Below are positions 27,515 through 33,649 of a stretch of DNA of 33,649 nt, one piece after another. The stretch's first letter is position 1; each line of letters starts with the position of its first letter. Source of the stretch: Acidobacteriota bacterium (GTDB taxonomy: Bacteria; Acidobacteriota; Thermoanaerobaculia; UBA5066; Gp7-AA6). The stretch is from the NCBI GenBank assembly GCA_003222385.1, contig QHVV01000047.1:12576-46224 (forward strand). Reading direction: 5' to 3'. Both the position numbers and the translations under genes were made by a program. The notes under the pieces are model-generated. The model had not been told where the DNA came from. It made no database searches and saw only the letters and a program-made list of their open reading frames with translations.

Positions 27515-28354
27515 GTGAGGCTCGGGTCTCTCGAGCTCGACATCGTGCGCGGCTCCGGCTTCCGTCTGGACGGCGGGGCGATGTTCGGCATCGTTCCGAA
27601 AGTTCTCTGGGAGAAAAAGTTTCCGGCGGACGAACGAAACCGGATCCGGCTCGCGACGAACTGCCTCCTCGTCCGGGGAGGCGGTTACACCGCGCTCGTC
27701 GAGAGCGGCCTGGGAGAAAAGTGGGACTCGAAATCCCGGGAGATCTACGCGATCGACGGCGCGAGGACGATCGAAGACAGCCTCGCGGAGAAAGGCGTCC
27801 CTCCCGGGGACGTGGACGCGCTCGTGCTGTCGCACCTGCACTTCGACCACGCCGGCGGCTCCACACGCCGGGAGGATGGCCGGGCGGCGCCGGCCTTTCC
27901 GAACGCGACCGTCTATGTCCAGTCGGAAGAGCTGTCTCATGCGCGGTCCCCGAACGAGCGGGACCGCGCGTCTTATCGCCGCGAGGACTGGGAGCCGTGC
28001 GCCGACGCCGGTCTGCTCGCGGAGGTTTCGGGCGAAGTCGAGGTCCGGCCGGGACTGACGGTCGTCCCCGTCCGTGGCCACAACGCCGGCATGCAGGCGA
28101 TCCGGATCGACTCGGGCGGCCGGACCGCGTTCTACTTCGCCGATGCACTCCCGACGACCGCGCACGTCGCGATCCCCTGGATCATGGGGTATGACCTCTA
28201 CCCCGTCGATCTGATCGAGAACAAGAGGCGGCTCGTCGCGCAGGCGGTCGCCGAGAAGTGGCTGTGCATCTTCGAGCACGATCCGGAGGTGCCGTGGGGC
28301 ACGATCGTGGAGGACGAGGAAGGAAAGAGGCTGGTCGAGGCCGCGAGCGTTTAA
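27515..28354 (+). CDS. MBL-fold metallo-hydrolase (lactonase-like)
   Basis: 279 aa; VLSHLHFDHAGGSTRREDGRAAPAFPNATVYVQ; C-terminal CIFEHDPEVPWG. Confidence 0.85.
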   Translation: MRLGSLELDIVRGSGFRLDGGAMFGIVPKVLWEKKFPADERNRIRLATNCLLVRGGGYTALVESGLGEKWDSKSREIYAIDGARTIEDSLAEKGVPPGDVDALVLSHLHFDHAGGSTRREDGRAAPAFPNATVYVQSEELSHARSPNERDRASYRREDWEPCADAGLLAEVSGEVEVRPGLTVVPVRGHNAGMQAIRIDSGGRTAFYFADALPTTAHVAIPWIMGYDLYPVDLIENKRRLVAQAVAEKWLCIFEHDPEVPWGTIVEDEEGKRLVEAASV

Positions 28355-28360
28355 GGCTTT

Positions 28361-29533
28361 TCAAATCTCCCGCAATGCCGTCGTGATCTTCAGCCGCGCC
28401 GCCCGGGCCGCCGGGAAGAACCCTCCGATGAAGCCCATCGCCAGGGAGAAGGCGAGGCCTCCCAGGACGAGCGGAGGCGTCAGCCGGAAGTTGAAGAGGA
28501 TTTCCGAGAAAGTGCGGAAGTTCATCGTCCCGGTCGGTTTCGTGATGACCAGGTTGAAGAGAACGAATGCGAGCGCGGTCCCCAGGATCCCCCCGATCAG
28601 GCACAGGAGGAGAGCCTCCACGACGAACGAGACCAGGACCGACCGGCGCGAGAAGCCGATCGCGCGGAGCGTGCCGATCTCGCGGATGCGCGCGGAGACC
28701 TGCGCGTACATCGTGTTCATGGCCCCGAAAGACGCCCCGATGGCGGTGAAGACGCCGACCAGGATCGCCAGGACCTTGATCGGGGCTCCCGTCACCATCT
28801 GCTCCTCGAAGTACTTCTTCTCCGTTTTCCCTTCGAGCTTCAGCCGCTGATCGCCTTTGACGGCCTCGATGTAGCGCCGCGCGCTCTCGGCGTCCGTCGC
28901 GCGAACGTACACGATCGAGTAGATCGGACGCTTGCTCTGCGCCTGCAGGTCCGCGACGTCCGTCCAGATCTCGGAGTCGTACGCGGATCCCGAGGCGTCG
29001 AAGTAACCGACGATCTTCCAGCGGTAGCTCCCCGACTTCAGCGTGTCGCCGATCGAGACCCCCGCGATCCGCGACGGAAGGACTTTCGAGACGATCGCCT
29101 CGTTCGTGCCGGGCCGGAACATCTGCCCTTCGACCATTCGGATCGACGGCCGCAGCGCCATCCCGGCCGAAGACGTTCCGCGAACCTGGACGTTGGTGCT
29201 CTTGCCGTCCGCCTTCGGAATGTTGACGAGCGTCAGGAGCTCGGCGGAAACGAGCGGCTGCCCGCCGGCGTCGCGCTCGATGCCGGGCAGAGAACGGATG
29301 AGATCCGCGGAGTCGCGGGTCACGACGCTCTGCATCTCCGCCTGCGACCCGACGCGCATCGTGACGACGTTCCTGTCCGAGGCGTTGGTCGAGAGCGTCC
29401 GCGTGACGCCGCTCCAGAGCGACAGGACGAAGAGAAAAACCGTGACGACGAGACAGATGACGAAGACCGTCATCCCGGTCGACACCTTGCGGACCATCAG
29501 GTTTCGGAGGTTGTACTTGAGCGGGATAGCCAT
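28361..29533 (-). CDS. ABC transporter permease (FtsX/MacB type)
   Basis: 390 aa; N-terminal TM, periplasmic domain, C-terminal FtsX-like TMs with AQVSARIREIGTLRAIGFSRRSVLVSF. Confidence 0.9.
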   Translation of the reverse strand: MAIPLKYNLRNLMVRKVSTGMTVFVICLVVTVFLFVLSLWSGVTRTLSTNASDRNVVTMRVGSQAEMQSVVTRDSADLIRSLPGIERDAGGQPLVSAELLTLVNIPKADGKSTNVQVRGTSSAGMALRPSIRMVEGQMFRPGTNEAIVSKVLPSRIAGVSIGDTLKSGSYRWKIVGYFDASGSAYDSEIWTDVADLQAQSKRPIYSIVYVRATDAESARRYIEAVKGDQRLKLEGKTEKKYFEEQMVTGAPIKVLAILVGVFTAIGASFGAMNTMYAQVSARIREIGTLRAIGFSRRSVLVSFVVEALLLCLIGGILGTALAFVLFNLVITKPTGTMNFRTFSEILFNFRLTPPLVLGGLAFSLAMGFIGGFFPAARAARLKITTALREI

Positions 29534-29544
29534 TTCACCCTTCT

Positions 29545-29568
29545 GGGGACAGGCTTAAGCCTGCACCC
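29545..29568 (+). repeat. Dispersed hairpin repeat, copy 3 (loopless)
   Basis: GGGGA-CAGGCTT-AAGCCTG-CA-CCC in the 42-nt gap between the two permease genes. Confidence 0.85.
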
Positions 29569-29575
29569 GCGACTT

Positions 29576-30742
29576 TCACACCACCTGTCGCAGGCCGTCG
29601 ACGATCCGGAGCTGGGAGGAACGGATCGCCGGGACGAAGCCGGCGAGGACTCCGACCCCGACGGAAATCCCGAAGGCAGCGAGAAGCACCTGCCAGGTCA
29701 CCCGGAAGTTGATGAGAAAGGGGGCCATGGGCGTCGTCTGCATCCCCTTCACCATCCCCGGAATGATGACGAACTTCGCGAGCACGACCCCGACGAGCCC
29801 GCCCAGGAGGGACATCAGCACCGACTCCGACAGGATGAATGAGAGGACGTGACTCCTTCGGAAACCGAGCACGCGCATGACGGAGATCTCGGTCACGCGC
29901 TCGCGAGCCGACATCGCGACGGTGTTCGCGACGATCAGCGTCACCGCGAACAGGATCACGAGCGAGATCCACCGGATCAGGCCCTTGATGTTCCCCATCA
30001 TCTCCATGAACTGGGCCTGAAACTGTTTCTCGGTCATCGTCTTCGTCGGCGCGTCGCTGTTCTCGAACATCCGGTCGATCGCCGCCGCGACCCGCGGCAG
30101 GTCCTGCGTCGAGGCGACCTTCATGTAGTAGATCCCGGTGACGCGATTCGCTCCGAACCACTTCGACTGGTTCAGATACTCGTTGTGAAAGAAGATGTTC
30201 GACTCGTCGCCCGCCCTGTACTTGCCGATGTAGATCAGGTCGAGCGTGACCGGGATGTAGGTCCCGCGGAGCTGTACGTGGTCCCCTTTCTTCCAGCCGA
30301 ACTTCGTGACGAGGTTCTGCCCCGCGACAAACCCGTTGCGCGTCGCCTTCCACTCGGCGTTGGCCGCCGGATCGATCATGGCGTCGTCGAAGATCTTGTC
30401 GAAGAAGATCTGCGGGTCGGCGGACAGCTGTCCGAAGAAGTTCTCCGGCCGGTCGTCCTTGTAAACGCCTCCGAACCAGATCTCGGGCGAGACGGCGACG
30501 ACCCCCGGGATCTGCTCGATCCGCTGACGCTGCGAGAGAGGCAGAAACGACGCGAGCCCCGTCGCGTGCTGGACGACCAGGCGATTCGCCCCCCGGCCCC
30601 CCGAAGGGTCGGCTTCCATCGCGTTCAGGAGCGACACCAGCACGACGATCAGGACCAGCACGAGAACGATCGAGCCGGTCGTCAGGACCATCCGGGTCTT
30701 CTTGCGGAAGACGTTCTTCCAGATCAGGCGGAAAAACTTCAT
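29576..30742 (-). CDS. ABC transporter permease (FtsX/MacB type)
   Basis: 388 aa; FRLIWKNVFRKKTRMVLTTGSIVLVLVLIVVLVSLL; AMSARERVTEISVMRVLGFRRSHVLSFILSE. Confidence 0.9.
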   Translation of the reverse strand: MKFFRLIWKNVFRKKTRMVLTTGSIVLVLVLIVVLVSLLNAMEADPSGGRGANRLVVQHATGLASFLPLSQRQRIEQIPGVVAVSPEIWFGGVYKDDRPENFFGQLSADPQIFFDKIFDDAMIDPAANAEWKATRNGFVAGQNLVTKFGWKKGDHVQLRGTYIPVTLDLIYIGKYRAGDESNIFFHNEYLNQSKWFGANRVTGIYYMKVASTQDLPRVAAAIDRMFENSDAPTKTMTEKQFQAQFMEMMGNIKGLIRWISLVILFAVTLIVANTVAMSARERVTEISVMRVLGFRRSHVLSFILSESVLMSLLGGLVGVVLAKFVIIPGMVKGMQTTPMAPFLINFRVTWQVLLAAFGISVGVGVLAGFVPAIRSSQLRIVDGLRQVV

Positions 30743-30749
30743 GGCTGCT

Positions 30750-31484
30750 TCAGACGCGCCGCAGATGTCCGGTCTCGGTGAGCTCGTCGGACTCGAGCAC
30801 GCCCTTGTCCAGGTGGATCATCCGGTGCGCCCGCGATGCGGCCTTCGGATCGTGGGTGACCACGACGATCGTCTTGGCGAACTCTTCGTTCAGCCGCTTC
30901 AGAAGAATCAGGATTTCTTCCGCCGACTTCGCGTCGAGATCGCCGGTGGGCTCGTCCGCCACGAGGATGGCGGGATCCGAGACGATGGCCCGGGCGATCG
31001 CCACGCGCTGCTCCTGGCCTCCCGAGAGCTGTCGCGGGTAGTGATCCATCCGGTCGGAGAGGGCGACGATCGAGAGCGCGGTCTCGACGTGTCGGCGCCG
31101 CTCGGCCCGCGAGAGCCTGGTCAGGAGCAGCGGCAGCTCGACGTTCTCGAAGGCGGTCAGAACCGGGATCAGGTTGTAGAGCTGGAAAATGAACCCGATG
31201 GTCTGCGACCGCCACTTCGCGAGCCGGGTCTGCGAGATCGTCGAGATGTCGACACCCCCGACGAGGATGCGGCCGCGCGTGGGCTGATCGATTCCGGCGA
31301 TCAGGTTCAGGAGAGTGGTCTTGCCCGAGCCGGAGGGGCCCATGAGCGCGAGGAACTCCCCCTGCGGCACCCGGAGGGCGATGTCTTTCAAGACCGGGAT
31401 TTCGAGCGCGTCCCGGTGATAGATCTTTTCGACGTGATCGAGAACGATGATGTCGCTCATTTCTTTTTCTCCGGCCGAGCTCAT
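30750..31484 (-). CDS. ABC transporter ATP-binding protein (MacB/LolD-like)
   Basis: 244 aa; GPSGSGKTTLLNLIAGID, LSGGQEQRVAIARAIVSDPAILVADEPTGDLD. Confidence 0.95.
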   Translation of the reverse strand: MSSAGEKEMSDIIVLDHVEKIYHRDALEIPVLKDIALRVPQGEFLALMGPSGSGKTTLLNLIAGIDQPTRGRILVGGVDISTISQTRLAKWRSQTIGFIFQLYNLIPVLTAFENVELPLLLTRLSRAERRRHVETALSIVALSDRMDHYPRQLSGGQEQRVAIARAIVSDPAILVADEPTGDLDAKSAEEILILLKRLNEEFAKTIVVVTHDPKAASRAHRMIHLDKGVLESDELTETGHLRRV

Positions 31485-32641
31485 GATTTCTCTCCTTCGA
31501 CCCGCACCCGGTCGCCGTCGTGGATCTCGCCCGAAGAGGTGGAGACGAGCCGCTCCCCTCCCGAGAGACCTTCCACGATCTCGACCTGCCCCTGGGTCTC
31601 CGCGCCGGCCTTGACCGGCTGAAACTTCGCGCGCCCCTCGACGATCCGGAAGACGCCCGTCCGGCCATTCACCGTCCGGATGGCCGACCTCGGGATCAGG
31701 ACCCGCGTGCGGCCGGTCCTCCCCTGCGTCGGCTCCGCCGTGAACGAAACTCGCGCCGAAAGATCCGGCAGGATCTTCTCGTCCGCGTCGAGGAACGCGA
31801 CCTTCACGCGCACCGTCGCCTTCTGGCGGTCGGCGGCCGGGACGATCTGCCTCAGAAACCCGTGATACGTCTTGTCGGGCACCGCGTCGAGAGTAATCTC
31901 GGCCGGCTGTTTCGGGCCGAGCTTCGAGAGGTTCGCTTCATTCACGTCCGCCCCGACATAGAGCGTCGAGAACTCCACGAGCGTGACGATCGCGCCGCCC
32001 GAGCCTCCGCCCGAGGGGGATGAGCCGAACGGCGAGACCGCCTCGCCGACGAAAGCGCGCTTCGCCGTCACGACGCCGGCGAACGGCGCCCGGATCACGG
32101 TGTAATCGAGGAGCGCGCGGACGTACCGGACGCCCGCCCGGCTCGTCGCCTCCGCCGCCACGGCGGCGTCCAGCGCCTGTTTCGGCGAAAGCCCCTGCGC
32201 GTGCAGGGAGCGCTGCCTCTCGAGCTCCGCGCGCGCATTGACCCACGAGGCCTCTTTTTCGGCGAGCTGCGCGTCCAAGTCGGTGTGGTCGAGGCGCGCG
32301 ATGACGTCCCCGGTCTTGACCCTCGAGCCTTCGGTCACGCTCAACTCCGTGATCCGGGAAGTGATCTTCGGGGAAAGATCCGCCTTGCGCTCCGCCTCGA
32401 CGTAGCCGGTCGACGTCAGGAGGGTGGTCGCCTGGCCCTCGGTCAGGAAAGACGCCGTCACCGCCTCGACGGTCCTCGGGCGAAGGGTCCTTCCCGCCAG
32501 CAGCCAGGCGGCGGCCCCGGCCGCGACCACCACGATCGCGCCGCCGAAGAGCCATCCCTTCGGCCGGCCGGACTTCTCCGGCTCCCTCCGGATTCGGAGG
32601 GCCGAGAGATCCGGGGCGGGACGGGGGTTCTCCTGGCTCAT
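31481..32641 (-). CDS. Periplasmic adaptor subunit (HlyD/MacA family)
   Basis: MSQENPRPAPDL...TM...GYVEAERKADLSPKITSRITELSVTEGSRVKTGDVIARLDHTDLDAQL...VIRAPFAGVVTAKRAFVGEAVSPF; ATGA overlap with the ATPase. Confidence 0.92.
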   Translation of the reverse strand: MSQENPRPAPDLSALRIRREPEKSGRPKGWLFGGAIVVVAAGAAAWLLAGRTLRPRTVEAVTASFLTEGQATTLLTSTGYVEAERKADLSPKITSRITELSVTEGSRVKTGDVIARLDHTDLDAQLAEKEASWVNARAELERQRSLHAQGLSPKQALDAAVAAEATSRAGVRYVRALLDYTVIRAPFAGVVTAKRAFVGEAVSPFGSSPSGGGSGGAIVTLVEFSTLYVGADVNEANLSKLGPKQPAEITLDAVPDKTYHGFLRQIVPAADRQKATVRVKVAFLDADEKILPDLSARVSFTAEPTQGRTGRTRVLIPRSAIRTVNGRTGVFRIVEGRAKFQPVKAGAETQGQVEIVEGLSGGERLVSTSSGEIHDGDRVRVEGEKS

Positions 32642-32688
32642 TTCTCGGAAGCCGCCCATTCTATTCACTCCCCGGACGGAATAAGGAT

Positions 32689-32717
32689 GCGGGTGCAGGC
32701 CCGCGGGACCTGTCCCC
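32689..32717 (-). repeat. Dispersed hairpin repeat, copy 4 (opposite orientation)
   Basis: Reverse complement reads GGGGA-CAGGTCC-CGC-GGGCCTG-CA-CCCGC; between divergent adaptor and hypothetical genes. Confidence 0.85.
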
Positions 32718-32757
32718 ACGACATGCTCTCGGCGCGGAACGTGCAACAATCCGGGGT

Positions 32758-33342
32758 ATGCGGCTTCTGGCACGCATCGTCGCCGTCGCGATCTTCGCCG
32801 CGCTCCTCGCGCCAGGGCCAGGCCGTGCCGCGGGCGCCGGTGAGGCGATGGTTTACCGGATCGAGCTCGCCGGCGGGCAGCAAATCCTGGCGCGCACTCC
32901 GCCCGTTCCGCGCGCGACGCGGCTCGTTTTCGCGCGGTATCCGGACGGCGCGCTCATGAGCTTGAAGCGCTCCGACATCGAGCGCGTCGTCAGCGTCCCG
33001 GTCCCGAAGACCGCCGTGGTGCGCAAGTCCCGGCCCGGAGAATTGATCGTCCTCGGTCCGACGGGTGAACGCGGAACCGGCACGGCCGGGTCTCAAGCGC
33101 CCGGAACCACCCGACCCGGAGAAGCCGCGGACGGAAAGGCTCTCTTCAACCCGGCGCGCGACTATCGTCCGGACTGGGATTCGAAGCAGATTCCGGGACA
33201 GAACCTCGCCTTCCCGGCGTCGGCCAACGACTACCGGGAAGGTCGTTCGTTCGCCTACCCGCCCGGCACGGCGGTGCAGACGGCCCCGGGGCAGCCTCCG
33301 ACCGGCGTGCGGAGCGGGGAGCCTCCGAAGTCCCCTCAGTAG
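32758..33342 (+). CDS. Secreted hypothetical protein, paralogue of next gene
   Basis: 194 aa; signal peptide MRLLARIVAVAIFAALLAPGPGRAA; MVYRIELAGGQQILARTPPVPRATRLVFARYPDGALMSLKRSDIERV. Confidence 0.7.
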   Translation: MRLLARIVAVAIFAALLAPGPGRAAGAGEAMVYRIELAGGQQILARTPPVPRATRLVFARYPDGALMSLKRSDIERVVSVPVPKTAVVRKSRPGELIVLGPTGERGTGTAGSQAPGTTRPGEAADGKALFNPARDYRPDWDSKQIPGQNLAFPASANDYREGRSFAYPPGTAVQTAPGQPPTGVRSGEPPKSPQ

Positions 33343-33344
33343 TC

Positions 33345-33374
33345 GCGGGGACAGGCCCTGCGGGCCTGCAGCCG
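33345..33374 (+). repeat. Dispersed hairpin repeat, copy 5
   Basis: GCGGGGA-CAGGCCC-TGC-GGGCCTG-CA-GCCGC, between the paralogous genes. Confidence 0.85.
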
Positions 33375-33440
33375 CCTCCTTATCGTCCCCCGGCTTCCTC
33401 CTGCGGCTTCGTGATAATTTCTGCGGGGGAAGTGCAAATC

Positions 33441-33649
33441 ATGTTCAAACGTCTCGCAGTCGCCGCGGCTCTTCTTGTCTTCGCATTCGTACTCGGCGCC
33501 GAGGAAACGAGCCCGGTGCTGTACCAGATCGATCTCGTTCCGTCGGGCAAGCTGATCTCGCGCGATCTCCCCGTGCTGAAGGGGACGAACTACCTTCTTC
33601 ACCAGTACCCCACCGGAACGCTCTTGAGCGTGCGCAAGTCGACCGTCAA
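33441..33649 (+). CDS. Secreted hypothetical protein, C-terminus cut by window edge; paralogue of preceding gene
   Basis: MFKRLAVAAALLVFAFVLGAEETSPVLYQIDLVPSGKLISRDLPVLKGTNYLLHQYPTGTLLSVRKSTV..., open to the end. Confidence 0.7.
   Translation, partial: MFKRLAVAAALLVFAFVLGAEETSPVLYQIDLVPSGKLISRDLPVLKGTNYLLHQYPTGTLLSVRKSTV

Noticed and set aside
22071-33374. The dispersed hairpins as a CRISPR array
   Set aside because: Copies are kilobases apart, in both orientations, with variable palindromic cores; no regular spacers and no cas genes.

Overview
A 33.6-kb, GC-rich, gene-dense bacterial chromosomal segment. Gene content (futalosine-pathway MqnE, GlyQ/GlyS, aa3-type oxidase cluster, Ccm cytochrome c maturation) would fit an Acidobacteriota-like lineage, but this is inference. 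Left to right: amidohydrolase (partial), ppdK, glyS, glyQ and recO on the minus strand; MFS transporter, two small proteins, mqnE, a DUF3179 lipoprotein and a secreted DUF1264 protein on the plus strand; a minus-strand respiratory cluster (cupredoxin-like lipoprotein, coxB, coxA, ctaA, ctaB, 38-aa TM protein, subunit IV, subunit III, DUF420, CPLCKD protein) followed by a class A beta-lactamase-fold serine hydrolase and a DUF374 acyltransferase; a plus-strand ccmABCDEF cluster; two MBL-fold hydrolases; a MacAB/FtsX-type exporter with two permeases; and two adjacent paralogous small secreted proteins, the last cut by the window edge. Main second-look signals: (1) five intergenic copies of a hairpin, GGGGA-CAGGnnn-(loop)-nnnCCTG-CA-CCC(C), with compensatory changes in the stem, all in the last 12 kb, plus a perfect 18-bp inverted repeat sharing the GGGGACAG head; (2) a CxxxY-type CcmE with no ccmH beside it, as in variant 'System I*'; (3) a probable blue-copper lipoprotein heading the oxidase cluster; (4) apparent frameshifts in three conserved genes (ppdK, mqnE, ccmF); (5) eleven 4-nt NTGA stop/start overlaps using all four NTG start codons. 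No CRISPR array, rRNA, tRNA or transposase gene was seen. The sequence does not show a clear new defence-type system; the hairpin family is the best candidate for something under-described.
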